Source: Saprospiraceae bacterium (GTDB lineage: Bacteria; Bacteroidota; Bacteroidia; Chitinophagales; Saprospiraceae). Taken from it: 64,000 bases of DNA. Made by a program: the position numbers and the translations under genes. Positions 1 to 8,894 of the stretch are shown here, in pieces (position 1 is the first letter of the stretch; every line of letters starts with the position of its first letter). The notes beneath the pieces were generated by a model, which saw nothing but the letters and a program-made list of their open reading frames with translations, was not told the origin of the DNA and did not search any database. Location of the stretch: the NCBI GenBank assembly GCA_028279185.1, contig JANQSS010000188.1, positions 127,001 through 191,000 of the forward strand, given 5' to 3'.

Positions 1-567
1 ATAGTCACTTTGTTGCCAAATGTGCTCTAGCATATTTTTCTTCGGCATAAGTTTATTTTGGTTATTTGCCAGGTAGACCAATATCTGGCATTCTTTTTCC
101 GTCAATTGCTGTCGATCTTCTTTGTAAATTAATAATAGATTAGTTGGATCCAATGTGTATGAACCAATCTGTATTTTATCAGTAAAATCGGTTAATGTAG
201 TTGATAGTTTGGATAAGATGTTTTGGATGCGCAAAACCAATTCATCTGCTTCGAAAGGTTTAGTAATGTAATCGATCGCACCCATTTTCAATCCTTGAAT
301 GCGATCATGTTTCTGTTTTTTTGCTGTCAAAAAGAGAAAAGGCATATCAGAAGTCCGCGTAATAATGTATTCCGCAACTTTAAACCCAGATTGTTTTGGC
401 ATGGATACATCCAGGATGCAAATATCAAAATGTCGTGAGTTAAACACGTCCATGGCCGCCTGTCCATCCGTCACCCAGGTGACGGACATATCGTGCATCT
501 CGAGGTACAATTTTAATACATGCCCGAGATCATTATCATCCTCCGCGAGTAAAATGTCAGGTTTCAT
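1..567 (-). CDS. OmpR-family response regulator (C-terminus cut by window edge)
   Basis: The frame opens at the ATG ending at 567 and runs off the left edge after 189 codons. The receiver domain starts with the acidic cluster AEDDND (residues 8-13), has the phospho-acceptor Asp53 in ILDVSMP, and the conserved Lys103 in ITKPF. A winged-helix DNA-binding domain begins near residue 130 and is cut in its recognition region. The start overlaps the end of the histidine kinase gene at 557 by 11 bases, so the two are co-transcribed and translationally coupled. It is presumably the output of that kinase. Targets are not visible. The family call is confident; the missing C-terminus is only the window limit. 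Confidence 0.9.
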   Translation of the reverse strand, partial: MKPDILLAEDDNDLGHVLKLYLEMHDMSVTWVTDGQAAMDVFNSRHFDICILDVSMPKQSGFKVAEYIITRTSDMPFLFLTAKKQKHDRIQGLKMGAIDYITKPFEADELVLRIQNILSKLSTTLTDFTDKIQIGSYTLDPTNLLLIYKEDRQQLTEKECQILVYLANNQNKLMPKKNMLEHIWQQSDY

Positions 568-1915
568 CGTCTGCAGGAAGTTTGATATGTACGGAAAACC
601 CGGCCGTCGTATCTGAAATTATATTTAGTGTGCCGCCATGTGCTTTTACTATTTGCCTTGATTGATATATACCCAATCCGAGGCCGGAGAGATGACTGGA
701 TGATTCAGGCCGATAGTATTTATTGCCCAGGTTTTTTACGACATCTCGATTCACTCCTTGTCCATTGTCGGTAATTTCAATTTTAATTGAATCCAGTAGG
801 GATCGAGCGCTGATAAAAATTTGTAGATTTTCATCTTCTTCATTATAATGAAATGCATTGTCTAGCACATTTAAAAAGGCTGTTTTAAGATAGAAAGGGT
901 CTCCATTGAAGGTTATATTGATAGGATCGGAATCATAAGTGATATTAACCGTACGATTATTATACTTAATAGTCATATCCTGAATGCAATGTTGAATTAA
1001 TCGGCTCAGAGCGACTTCTTTTTTATTGAGTACTTCTTTTAGTTGTGGTGTGGCATTTTGATTTAACTGATCAATTATTTGTTGTAGTCGTGCCGTTTGT
1101 GCGTGAACGTAAGATCCCATTTTACGTGCTTCAGTCAAGTTGTTTTCGGCCAAATATTTCATTTGGGATGCGCTGGCTACCTTAATGGTTGTAAGGGGAG
1201 TTTGAAATGAGTGCTGTATATTATCGACAAATTCAATTTGTTGTTGTTTCTCTTTTTGCAACCGAAACAGACGCGTCATTGACCAGACTAATAATCCCGT
1301 TAATAGTAAAAACGAAATAATTGCTAGAATCACCTGACCTGTAATCTGTTGCAGAGTCTTTGGCCATATATTGTCGTAAACAAAATATAACTTAGCAAAG
1401 AAAAAAATATTTTTTTCTGTGGACGAAAAGCTTCCATAGGAAACGGCACCTTGGAGTTCAGACAGACTGCCTAATAAGCTATTTTTAATACTGGGCTCTA
1501 ACCGTTGATAGGGAACATAATTGTTGTCGTCGTCGATCGGACCCCATTCTTCCAGAACAATTGCAAATCGTACCGAAGATCCAAACTGTTGATGAACTTG
1601 ATTAAGGAGACGGTCGCGTTCTGAATTTAATTCAGAAAAGTCAAACGGGATAGCGGCTGGTTCGATTTCATCCAGAATAGAATAACTATGAATCGTATCC
1701 GCAAAAAGATCAGCATATTGAACAAGAAAGTCATTGGGCGCATTTTCACCTTCAACTGGGTTTAAAATGAGGTTTAACTCTTGTGCAATCTCGCCGAGTT
1801 GCTTTCCAGCTGTTAGCGCGTAGGCGTCTCGCAAAAAAAGCCATTGCGTGCAAAGGAGTATAAGCCAAACGGCTATACTCAATCCTATTAGTACGTATTC
1901 TTTACGTGACTTCAT
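557..1915 (-). CDS. Membrane sensor histidine kinase
   Basis: A 452-residue two-transmembrane sensor kinase. Helices lie at about residues 8-28 and 193-213 and flank a periplasmic sensor of about 165 residues. The dimerisation/phospho-acceptor helix follows with His235 in the stretch NIQHSFQTPL. The ATPase domain carries an N-box (NVLDNAFHYN), G1 (DNGQGV) and G2 (GLGLGI). The H-box is unusual: the acidic residue that normally follows the histidine (H-E/D-L-K-T-P) is Ser here. The gene overlaps the response regulator by 11 bases and forms a two-component pair with it. The signal sensed is unknown. The 165-base spacer to the divergent peptidase gene probably carries both promoters. Confidence 0.93.
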   Translation of the reverse strand: MKSRKEYVLIGLSIAVWLILLCTQWLFLRDAYALTAGKQLGEIAQELNLILNPVEGENAPNDFLVQYADLFADTIHSYSILDEIEPAAIPFDFSELNSERDRLLNQVHQQFGSSVRFAIVLEEWGPIDDDNNYVPYQRLEPSIKNSLLGSLSELQGAVSYGSFSSTEKNIFFFAKLYFVYDNIWPKTLQQITGQVILAIISFLLLTGLLVWSMTRLFRLQKEKQQQIEFVDNIQHSFQTPLTTIKVASASQMKYLAENNLTEARKMGSYVHAQTARLQQIIDQLNQNATPQLKEVLNKKEVALSRLIQHCIQDMTIKYNNRTVNITYDSDPINITFNGDPFYLKTAFLNVLDNAFHYNEEDENLQIFISARSLLDSIKIEITDNGQGVNRDVVKNLGNKYYRPESSSHLSGLGLGIYQSRQIVKAHGGTLNIISDTTAGFSVHIKLPADDET

Positions 1916-2080
1916 GTTGTGTCGAAAAACCTCTTTGTATTGTGAAGATATAAAGTTGTGCTGACCGGCGGACTATGTTGCTTCCACCGTTAACCTTGCA
2001 TTAACCGTCGATTAACCCAATCACATTGAAAAGTAACCGACTTTTGACCTGTATTCACTAACAAGTTAATTATATACGAT

Positions 2081-3706
2081 ATGTATCGATACGGCCTTTT
2101 ACTTTTGTTATATCTGTCTTTTACCATTAAAGCCACAGCCTCTAATCCCATCTCCTATGATATATATTTTGATGATAACACGAATAAACTGTCGATTGAG
2201 TTGAATTTTATCAATAAAAAGAAGAAAAATACAAGGCTTGAATTTCCAACGAAGTGGGGTGGAGCGCTGGCTTTGAATAAAGCAATTACGATAGAAGATT
2301 TGCAGGGTGGATTTATCGCAGATACGAGTGATTGGCGTGCGATAATTATATCACACGATAAAAAGACTAGCATAAGCTTAAAATATTCCGTTGAAGTTGA
2401 ACAACGCGCTGACGAGACTAAAAATCATAGCGACCTGTATAGACCTATTCGGGCAGAGGACATCCTTCATTTTATCGGCGCTACTGTCTTCGTCATTCCT
2501 CAATTAAATGAGGAGGCGGAAATACGATTGGACTGGCATATTCCGCAAGGCTGGAATGTGCACAATAGCTATGGCAGTGATGAACGGATTCAAAAAATCG
2601 AAACAGTTCTTTCTGAATGGAAAAATGCCGTCTTCTGGATTGGTCGATACCATAAAAATAGCTTTAGTGTCAGCGGTAATCCGGTCTACACTGTGTTTGA
2701 TGATGCGAATTGGTCGTTTTCACAAGCTGCTTTCAATGCTATGTTACACGATGTGATGAAGTATCAACGCGACTTTTGGAATGATCATGACTTTCCTTAT
2801 TATACAGTAACGCTGACAACCTACCCACTGAAGGAAAAGGGATACTCATTTATGGGAACTGGATTAAATAATTCATTTTCATTGTATGCAAGTAAGAATG
2901 CACAATTGGATGACATTATGTATTTGCTCATGCACGAGCTTCTGCATGAATGGATAGGTCAACAAATTAAAAATGGAGATCCGGAAGAAGAATATTATTG
3001 GTTCTCAGAAGGATTTACAGATTATTTTACCTATTTATTAGCCTTCGAGTCCGGGCTAGCTACACGCGAGGCTTGTCTGGAAAAAATGCAAAAGAAAGTG
3101 ACCGATTACTATACGTCACCCGTTCGAGATGTTAGCAACAGCGAAATTTTCGATAATTTTTTTTCAAAGCATCATACATATGGTCGCATTCCATATGATC
3201 GCGGAAGTGCCTTTGCCATGTACTTAGACCATTTGATTCGATTGCAGTCAAAAGCCACGTTGAAAGAGCCTATGCTTGATCTTTTGCACTACTGTAAAAC
3301 TCATGATAAGCGTATGTCTCGTAAGGTGTTGACAAAAGTTTTGTCCAGGTACATTGATAACGATGTCGACGCACTGATACAGCGACACATGTACGATGGA
3401 GAGTTAGTTCCTGTATTCTCGTTTCCAGGTATAAGTAAAAAAGTCACTAATGCGTATACCGAAGTCTTTGAGGCCGGATTTGATCATGAAACTTCTTTTC
3501 GTGAAGGGATTATTAGTGGTGTCGTGCAGAGCTCAAATGCATACAAAGAGGGACTGCGAAATGGCCAATCTATTCACGGGGTATCTATGTATTACGGGTC
3601 CATTGAGCATGATATTACAATAACCATTTTGCAGGATGACGAAGAGAGACAAATCACATATCGACCAGTAAGGAATAGTGACATTGAGATCCCAATTTTT
3701 GAATAA
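2081..3706 (+). CDS. Secreted M61-like gluzincin aminopeptidase
   Basis: A 541-residue protein with a signal peptide (about residues 1-20). A zinc-binding HELLH motif lies at residues 285-289, and the third ligand Glu310 sits in WFSEGFTDYF, the HExxH-x20-E arrangement of MA(E) metallopeptidases. The order beta-rich N-domain, thermolysin-like catalytic domain and C-terminal segment (about 465-541, resembling a degraded PDZ module with the DITITI core) matches peptidase M61 (glycyl aminopeptidase family). It probably acts in the periplasm or on the cell surface. It stands alone, divergent from the two-component pair. M61 is favoured over M1 because of the C-terminal PDZ-like region; the substrate is unknown. 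Confidence 0.8.
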   Translation: MYRYGLLLLLYLSFTIKATASNPISYDIYFDDNTNKLSIELNFINKKKKNTRLEFPTKWGGALALNKAITIEDLQGGFIADTSDWRAIIISHDKKTSISLKYSVEVEQRADETKNHSDLYRPIRAEDILHFIGATVFVIPQLNEEAEIRLDWHIPQGWNVHNSYGSDERIQKIETVLSEWKNAVFWIGRYHKNSFSVSGNPVYTVFDDANWSFSQAAFNAMLHDVMKYQRDFWNDHDFPYYTVTLTTYPLKEKGYSFMGTGLNNSFSLYASKNAQLDDIMYLLMHELLHEWIGQQIKNGDPEEEYYWFSEGFTDYFTYLLAFESGLATREACLEKMQKKVTDYYTSPVRDVSNSEIFDNFFSKHHTYGRIPYDRGSAFAMYLDHLIRLQSKATLKEPMLDLLHYCKTHDKRMSRKVLTKVLSRYIDNDVDALIQRHMYDGELVPVFSFPGISKKVTNAYTEVFEAGFDHETSFREGIISGVVQSSNAYKEGLRNGQSIHGVSMYYGSIEHDITITILQDDEERQITYRPVRNSDIEIPIFE

Positions 3707-3753
3707 GCGAACTTGGGATGAGAAAGTTGTTTAGGTGGTTAACTAATTAATAC

Positions 3754-3785
3754 TACATTTTACTTGTATATACAAGTAAAATGTA
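3754..3785. promoter_or_regulatory. 32-bp perfect palindrome, likely MarR operator
   Basis: The 32 bases form a perfect inverted repeat centred between 3769 and 3770, with core TTGTATATACAA (3764-3775). The right arm runs into the first codons of the MarR gene (ATG at 3781). The same 12-base core recurs at 4271-4282 before the next gene. Placement and symmetry fit autoregulation by a dimeric MarR protein. That the protein binds here is inferred. Confidence 0.75.
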
Positions 3786-4257
3786 CTACCTTGCATTCGT
3801 GAAAAACAGTCATAAACCCACTACTCCCAACTTTGATGCGATTGACCCCAGGCATTGTATAAATGCAAAATTTCGAAAGCTGCATAGACTTGCCGAACAA
3901 GCTTATCAGCAAGAAATTGGCCACTTCGATATGAAAGGGAGTATGCCATCGATACTTTTTGTAGTGGGTAAAAGGCCTGAAATATCTCAACGAGAATTAG
4001 CAGACGTACTGATAATAGATACGTCAACTGTATCTCGCGACATAAAGCGGCTTTCTAGACGTGGCCTAATTCGATTTATAAATTGTGATGACAGGCGTCA
4101 AAAAGCACTCATGCTGACCGCTGAAGGGTATCGATTTGTTGAAAAATTGGCGCCAGCATGGGCAAAAGCCCAAAATCGTATGCTTGCATTAATTGGGGAG
4201 CTAAATAGTAAACGCCTTTCCATAATGCTGGATGATTTGCAAAGTAGTGATGTGTAA
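3781..4257 (+). CDS. MarR-family transcriptional regulator
   Basis: A 158-residue protein with an N-terminal dimerisation helix (about 27-48), a winged helix-turn-helix (ISQRELADVL... STVSRDIKRLSRRGLI, about 68-97) and the beta-wing with the family's D-x-R signature (NCDDRRQ, 101-107). The ATG at 3781 is the only ATG before the first conserved helix, and it lies inside the palindrome, so the operator overlaps the translation start. It most likely represses itself and the membrane protein gene 30 bases downstream, which carries the same operator core. The ligand is unknown; many relatives respond to phenolic or oxidant stress. Confidence 0.88.
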   Translation: MYYLAFVKNSHKPTTPNFDAIDPRHCINAKFRKLHRLAEQAYQQEIGHFDMKGSMPSILFVVGKRPEISQRELADVLIIDTSTVSRDIKRLSRRGLIRFINCDDRRQKALMLTAEGYRFVEKLAPAWAKAQNRMLALIGELNSKRLSIMLDDLQSSDV

Positions 4258-4270
4258 TTTGTTTAATTAA

Positions 4271-4282
4271 TTGTATATACAA
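4271..4282. promoter_or_regulatory. Second copy of the MarR operator core
   Basis: TTGTATATACAA is identical to the centre of the 32-base palindrome at 3754-3785. It ends 5 bases before the ATG at 4288. A regulator bound here would block transcription or translation initiation of the membrane protein gene. Confidence 0.65.
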
Positions 4283-4287
4283 CATTT

Positions 4288-4989
4288 ATGCTTGATATTC
4301 CTGATTATATTTCGCTTGTATTTATTTTGACGACGTTCGCTACTACCATAGCAGTTATAGGTCTTTCGAAAAGGGTTTTTCATGGTCGTCATATTTGGTT
4401 TTTTGTTTTAGCTCTCGTCATGTGGCTTGGCCTCCACGGTTTTGCGGGATATTATGGGTTTTATAGGTCCAATCTTAATCAAATGCCACCGCGATTGTTT
4501 CTTTTTGGACTCTTTCCCTTCATAGTGTTAGTTTTTTTACTTTTTGCAACAAAATGGGGAAGGTATTTCATGGATAATTTGTCGCTCCGAACCATGACTT
4601 GGTTAAGCGTGGTTCGCATACCTGTAGAAATCAGCCTCTTTTGGCTCGCGCGTGAAGGTTCAGTACCTGAACTTATGTCTTTTGAAGGTCGAAATTTTGA
4701 TATACTTGCCGGTATAACCGCGCCTATCGTCGGCTATTTGTGCTTCGACAGGTTAGCCCTCAAACGAAAAAATGTTTTACTCGTATGGAATATTATCGGT
4801 CTGGTTTTGCTACTTAATATTATTATTCACGCCATTCTATCTGCTCCTTTTCCACTCCAGCAATTTGCATTTGACCAGCCTAATTTGGCGATTTTGCATT
4901 TTCCATTTGTATGGCTAGCTGTATTTGTGGCACCTGTTGTATTGTTGACGCATCTATTTAGCTTGCGGCAGTTGCTGCGCAGAGCATAA
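4288..4989 (+). CDS. Polytopic membrane protein of unknown function
   Basis: A 233-residue hydrophobic protein with about seven predicted transmembrane segments (near residues 8-26, 36-54, 70-88, 100-120, 140-155, 163-185 and 205-225) and few charged residues between them. I recognise no family motif. It follows the MarR gene by 30 bases and has the same operator core just upstream of its ATG, so it is probably the regulated target. MarR targets next to the regulator are often efflux or detoxification functions, but nothing in this sequence shows transport activity. Confidence 0.75.
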   Translation: MLDIPDYISLVFILTTFATTIAVIGLSKRVFHGRHIWFFVLALVMWLGLHGFAGYYGFYRSNLNQMPPRLFLFGLFPFIVLVFLLFATKWGRYFMDNLSLRTMTWLSVVRIPVEISLFWLAREGSVPELMSFEGRNFDILAGITAPIVGYLCFDRLALKRKNVLLVWNIIGLVLLLNIIIHAILSAPFPLQQFAFDQPNLAILHFPFVWLAVFVAPVVLLTHLFSLRQLLRRA

Positions 4990-5015
4990 TAAAATATTCC
5001 AATTCAAATGGTCGG

Positions 5016-5831
5016 TTATCGTAAATCCCTTTTGGTCACAAGGTGTAAAGCGGCAAAATAAAATAGAGCCATGTAAATGCCCAATGTTAGTAAATCCGGA
5101 AGGGAGACATACGTTTGAGTTTCTTGAAAGATGTATTTACCGAATGGAAGTCGGATGATGTTTCCTATAGCTTTTACGGGAAAAAGGTCGGCAAGCCAGG
5201 GAAGTTTATAATGAAATTGAATTATTGAAGTTGCAATTTTCTCAATTATAAAAATGTAGAATATTAGCAGAGCGATCGTGATACCAGATCGTTTTATCAG
5301 CAGGGCAATTGTCATACAAAACAATTGAAAGGTTACAAGATGGAGGAAATATGCACCTATAAATTCTATATTCTTAATGATAAATGAAAAGTCTTTAACC
5401 GGCGACCAAAGTAATCCCATCATAAGACCTATGACTAGAGCCAGGCCGCTAATTATAAGTGAGTTTACTACGATAAACGTAATCTTCGTCCAGAGAAACT
5501 CTCTTCTACTCAGTCCATCAATTACATTTTGTTTTATGGTGCCGTAGCTAAATTCGTTACATACGGAAATGACGGTAATGAAACCTAGAAAAATCGAAAA
5601 GGACTTGTATACGTATGTTAAATTTTGCCATATGTCCACAAAATCAAATAGTGGAATAGCACCAGCTGGAAATCCTTTTAAGAATTCTTCACCAATAGAA
5701 TCCAGGTAATCCAAAAAAACTTTAGAACCGATCGGAACAGCCAGTAGAAATATGGAAAATAATACCATTAATACCCAAAAGTATTTTGAATTGCGTAGTT
5801 TGAAATATTCGATTGATAGCAGTCTACTCAT
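5016..5831 (-). CDS. ABC-2 type transporter permease
   Basis: A 271-residue membrane protein with about six transmembrane helices and a large loop after the first (about residues 38-65), the layout of ABC-2 export permeases. Its start overlaps the 3' end of the ATPase gene by 8 bases, so the two form one operon and presumably one exporter. The stretch FSYGTIKQNVIDGLSRREFLWTKI resembles the coupling-helix region of gliding/nosY-type and lantibiotic-immunity-type permeases. The substrate is not evident. Confidence 0.85.
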   Translation of the reverse strand: MSRLLSIEYFKLRNSKYFWVLMVLFSIFLLAVPIGSKVFLDYLDSIGEEFLKGFPAGAIPLFDFVDIWQNLTYVYKSFSIFLGFITVISVCNEFSYGTIKQNVIDGLSRREFLWTKITFIVVNSLIISGLALVIGLMMGLLWSPVKDFSFIIKNIEFIGAYFLHLVTFQLFCMTIALLIKRSGITIALLIFYIFIIEKIATSIIQFHYKLPWLADLFPVKAIGNIIRLPFGKYIFQETQTYVSLPDLLTLGIYMALFYFAALHLVTKRDLR

Positions 5832-6717
5832 GATTCGATACTATTTCCATAAATTGTTTTTCAAGATTTTTCTTAATCGTTGAAATGTGCGTTGCTGTTA
5901 TTGAGGCATTAAATAAAAAAGCATTTACATCCGAAGCACGCGTTCCTGTTTCGCATTTTACTTCAAGGGTATCTTTTAATTTTAAATGTGAAATGTACCC
6001 AGGGAATTCTGTTATAACACGTTCCAGTAAGGGTATATTTTCGCTGCCTACCTGAATGATGGCCTCACGGCCAAAATTAGCATCAACGCGGCCATTATGA
6101 ATCAATTTACCACGTCTGAGAATGGCGAATTCGGAACAAACTTTCTGTACTTCATCGAGTAAGTGACTGGCGAGAATGATGGTTTTACCTGTTTCGGCTA
6201 TGTCAATGATAAGTTGCCTAATTTCAGCTATTCCTTTTGGGTCAAGTCCATTGGTAGGCTCATCAAGAATGAGCACGCGAGGATCTGCCAATAAGGCTGA
6301 TGCGATGGCTAGCCGTTGTTTCATTCCTAAGGAGTATGTGCGAAAGGGATCGTGTTGGCGTTCGGCTAAGTCTACTTGCTCAAGCACTTCTGCTATACGA
6401 TATTCACCTACGTCTTTGATCTTACAAGCCAGCTGCAAATTTTTATAGGCCGAAAAGGTCGGATAAAAATTTGGCTTCTCCAGAATGGCACCTACCTGTT
6501 TTCGCTGACTGTGATGAGCGCGTTCACCAAACCACAAGAATTCACCGCTGGTAGGGCGGGTAACACCTAATATCATTCCCAGTGTAGTCGTCTTGCCACT
6601 GCCATTTGGGCCTAGCAAACCAAATACAGTGCCTTCGGCGATATTCAGATTCAACTTATGTACGGCAGTAATACGACCATATTGTTTGTGTAAGTCCCGC
6701 GTACTTAATACGTTCAT
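5824..6717 (-). CDS. ABC transporter ATP-binding protein
   Basis: A 297-residue ATPase. Walker A is GPNGSGKT (residues 36-43), the signature is in YSLGMKQR (128-135), Walker B is VLILDEPTNGLD (148-159) and the switch histidine is in LASHLLDEV. A C-terminal extension of about 80 residues is typical of ATPases paired with ABC-2 permeases. It energises the membrane partner encoded by the overlapping gene at 5016-5831. The closest functional classes are bacitracin/lantibiotic-resistance and gliding-type exporters; the sequence does not discriminate. Confidence 0.93.
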   Translation of the reverse strand: MNVLSTRDLHKQYGRITAVHKLNLNIAEGTVFGLLGPNGSGKTTTLGMILGVTRPTSGEFLWFGERAHHSQRKQVGAILEKPNFYPTFSAYKNLQLACKIKDVGEYRIAEVLEQVDLAERQHDPFRTYSLGMKQRLAIASALLADPRVLILDEPTNGLDPKGIAEIRQLIIDIAETGKTIILASHLLDEVQKVCSEFAILRRGKLIHNGRVDANFGREAIIQVGSENIPLLERVITEFPGYISHLKLKDTLEVKCETGTRASDVNAFLFNASITATHISTIKKNLEKQFMEIVSNHE

Positions 6718-6774
6718 TTATGTTTTGTATTGATGAAATTTTAGTTTAAGGTATTCCAGACTGTATATATTAAT

Positions 6775-7281
6775 TTAATCCCAATCCATTCCGGCGGCAT
6801 CAGGAATTAATTCTTGAAGTTGATCCATGCTCAAACTGGACAAAGCACTGATATACTTCATGTCAAGTGAACCTACCATTTCAAGCAGCCCGGCTCTACC
6901 TTGCGCATAGAAAGTCGCCACCCAAGTCGTTTTTTTGTTTTTGGATGAAAGCTCATAGACGTGACACTTGTATTCTTTATTGTTAAAAGTTAACAATTCC
7001 TCGAAACCTTCACCCCTTATTCCTTTGTCGAGCTGCTTAAACGATTTTAGCGCAAGTACGCCGGTGGAATCTGTCGTTACAAGCCGAATGTGATCAAGAT
7101 TCCGGATTAATTTATTGAATTCCGGATTTTGATCCTGGTTCAACATGCGCAAGACACTCTGATACGCGAAGGCTTTGTAGCCATTTGCATTTTCTTCAAA
7201 ATTCTTTACCACTTTGCTCTGAGCAGACATATATACCGTTAGCAGGAATAGGATTCCAAAAACTCCAATTAACTTTTTCAT
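6775..7281 (-). CDS. DUF4252-type secreted protein
   Basis: A 168-residue protein with a signal peptide (about 1-20, ending MSAQS). It belongs to the same family as its upstream neighbour and the gene at 8895-9665: a short alpha/beta domain with a run of L/I-x-x-L and a closing segment LDMKYISALSS matching LDLKQISALSQ and MDLRELSKMAN in the other two. That closing hydrophobic motif fits the DUF4252 family of Bacteroidota, whose function is unknown. It overlaps the preceding gene by 4 bases and is the last gene of the sigma-factor cluster. It is the most divergent copy and lacks the clear E-x-E-F-x-F-F-I segment of the others. Confidence 0.7.
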   Translation of the reverse strand: MKKLIGVFGILFLLTVYMSAQSKVVKNFEENANGYKAFAYQSVLRMLNQDQNPEFNKLIRNLDHIRLVTTDSTGVLALKSFKQLDKGIRGEGFEELLTFNNKEYKCHVYELSSKNKKTTWVATFYAQGRAGLLEMVGSLDMKYISALSSLSMDQLQELIPDAAGMDWD

Positions 7282-7796
7282 TTATCGATATTCTTAAAAT
7301 GTTCAAATCCCTGAATATTCATCTTTTGACTTAATGCGGATATTTGTTTTAAATCAATTTCTCCTACTAGACTGAGTAGCATAACTTCAGCATCATCATA
7401 ACCGACCATCAATAGCTCGGATATAGTGCCATCAGATTCTGTAATGAAAAACATAAATTCCGCTTCCTTATCCCGGATAGACATGAGCTCATCCATATTT
7501 GACCTCGGCTTTTGTACCACTTGTTCAAAAATGGATTTCGCTTCGTCAATGTCGGAGCCAACCAGCATCTTGAGCCCTTCTAATTTTGAGATCGTTTCAA
7601 CTAATTCTTGTTCAGCTGGATCATCCATTTCAAAATTCACGAATAGACCAAACATTTTACTTGAAACGGTTATTTGACTAAATCGATCATCATCTTTGTA
7701 TTTTTCATAGTATCGATCGATGCCACTGGACTGGGCCTGCGCGGATATAAGGAATCCGACAAACAAGGCCATTGTTATATAATATTTAATTTTCAT
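7278..7796 (-). CDS. DUF4252-type secreted protein
   Basis: A 172-residue protein with a signal peptide (1-21, ending SAQAQ). The mature part begins SGIDRYYEKYKDDDRFSQITVSS, nearly parallel to DKHFEQYKSQDNFTTVHVSS in the paralogue at 8895-9665, and ends with the shared LDLKQISALSQ element. The family is DUF4252 (function unknown). It lies 26 bases after the putative anti-sigma gene and overlaps the next DUF4252 gene by 4 bases, so it is probably in the sigma-factor operon. An exported partner or stress output of the sigma system is a plausible inference. Confidence 0.75.
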   Translation of the reverse strand: MKIKYYITMALFVGFLISAQAQSSGIDRYYEKYKDDDRFSQITVSSKMFGLFVNFEMDDPAEQELVETISKLEGLKMLVGSDIDEAKSIFEQVVQKPRSNMDELMSIRDKEAEFMFFITESDGTISELLMVGYDDAEVMLLSLVGEIDLKQISALSQKMNIQGFEHFKNIDK

Positions 7797-7822
7797 GCCT
7801 GATAATTTTTATTTGTACTTTA

Positions 7823-8311
7823 TTAATTTCCTATTAATTCCTGTTGTGCCTCATTAAATTTTCCCAGCACCTGTGTATGTGCTAGGCCAGAATTCATGCT
7901 GTTCGATACCATCATAAGTGCCTTCTTAACCTCAGCATATGCCTCTTCGGAATCCGCATAGGTGTCGATGAATTCGGATTTATGTGCTATTTGTTCCATC
8001 TGACTTGAGCGTTTAAAAAAATATACCGAAGCGAGCAATACGGTTAGTGCAGCAGCAATTCCCATCATACGTCTTATCGGCCTATATTGCCGCTTTGGGA
8101 GAAGCTTACCCTGCAATTCTTGGTCAAAAGCTTCATCCAATTCAGACGACTTAACAGTAGCTGTGAAGGCAAAATAGCTTTTTAACGCACTCAATTGCGG
8201 TGACACGGAATCCGTTTCAAGGAGAAGTTTGCGTAGCTCACGTTCTTCTGCATCGGTTGATTCACCTCTCCAAAATTTATTTGCTAATTCTTGTATGTTG
8301 GTTTGTTGCAT
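7823..8311 (-). CDS. Putative membrane anti-sigma factor
   Basis: A 162-residue protein. The N-terminal cytoplasmic part (about 1-85) begins QELANKFWRGESTDAEERELRKLL, resembling the start of Bacteroidota anti-sigma proteins. One transmembrane helix lies at about 87-103, followed by a C-terminal external segment of about 55 residues. It lies 21 bases downstream of the ECF sigma gene, the usual place for its anti-sigma factor. The zinc-binding HxxxCxxC motif of ZAS proteins is absent, so inhibition would depend on direct contact alone. The assignment rests on topology and context. Confidence 0.65.
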   Translation of the reverse strand: MQQTNIQELANKFWRGESTDAEERELRKLLLETDSVSPQLSALKSYFAFTATVKSSELDEAFDQELQGKLLPKRQYRPIRRMMGIAAALTVLLASVYFFKRSSQMEQIAHKSEFIDTYADSEEAYAEVKKALMMVSNSMNSGLAHTQVLGKFNEAQQELIGN

Positions 8312-8332
8312 AATATCACTATCCTTACAATT

Positions 8333-8875
8333 CTATGTCAAATAAATGTGCTCAAGTTTTTTCTTTACTTGTTGCCTAGCCCGATGAAGTAATACTTTGA
8401 TATGATTCAAATCGAGCTCGAGTATCAGAGCAATTTCCTTATAACTGTAGCCTTCGATGTCGCGCAAAGTAATTACGGCGCGTTGGTTTTCAGGTAGCGC
8501 AGCAATTGTTTGTTTAATTAATTCCATGGACTCAATACTCGATGTTTGCTCATGTGGACTCGCGGTGGAGCTTTCAATATGAACTTGCGAGGTAATGTCG
8601 ATATGGTTACGACCTTTTTTGCGTAAAACGTCGAGGGCTTTATTGCGGGTCATAGTTATGCACCAGGCCTCGATGTTTTTAATCTTACTTATATCCTGAA
8701 TTTTTTCCCAAGACTTTATCATCACTTCCTGCACCACATCTTTGGCATCATCTTCATTGAGCAAAAATGAAAGGGCGAAACGATACAATTTATTCTTCAG
8801 GGGAAGTATGCTTGTATTGAACTGTTCCGTTGTCACCCTTCCAAAAGTAGGATATATGTTGATAGTCTGATCCAT
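8333..8875 (-). CDS. ECF RNA polymerase sigma factor
   Basis: A 180-residue sigma-70 family protein of ECF type. Region 2 contains FLLNEDDAKDVVQEVMIKSWEKI and WCITMTRNKALDVLRKK (about 35-85). Region 4 contains LPENQRAVITLRDIEGYSYKEIA and a helix-turn-helix ending LLHRARQQVKKKL (about 128-175). The linker is rich in Ser, Thr and His. It sits 19 bases after a DUF4252 gene and 21 bases before the anti-sigma candidate. It probably transcribes its own cluster; no operator was identified. Confidence 0.93.
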   Translation of the reverse strand: MDQTINIYPTFGRVTTEQFNTSILPLKNKLYRFALSFLLNEDDAKDVVQEVMIKSWEKIQDISKIKNIEAWCITMTRNKALDVLRKKGRNHIDITSQVHIESSTASPHEQTSSIESMELIKQTIAALPENQRAVITLRDIEGYSYKEIALILELDLNHIKVLLHRARQQVKKKLEHIYLT

Positions 8876-8894
8876 TTTTCGACGGAACGTCTCT

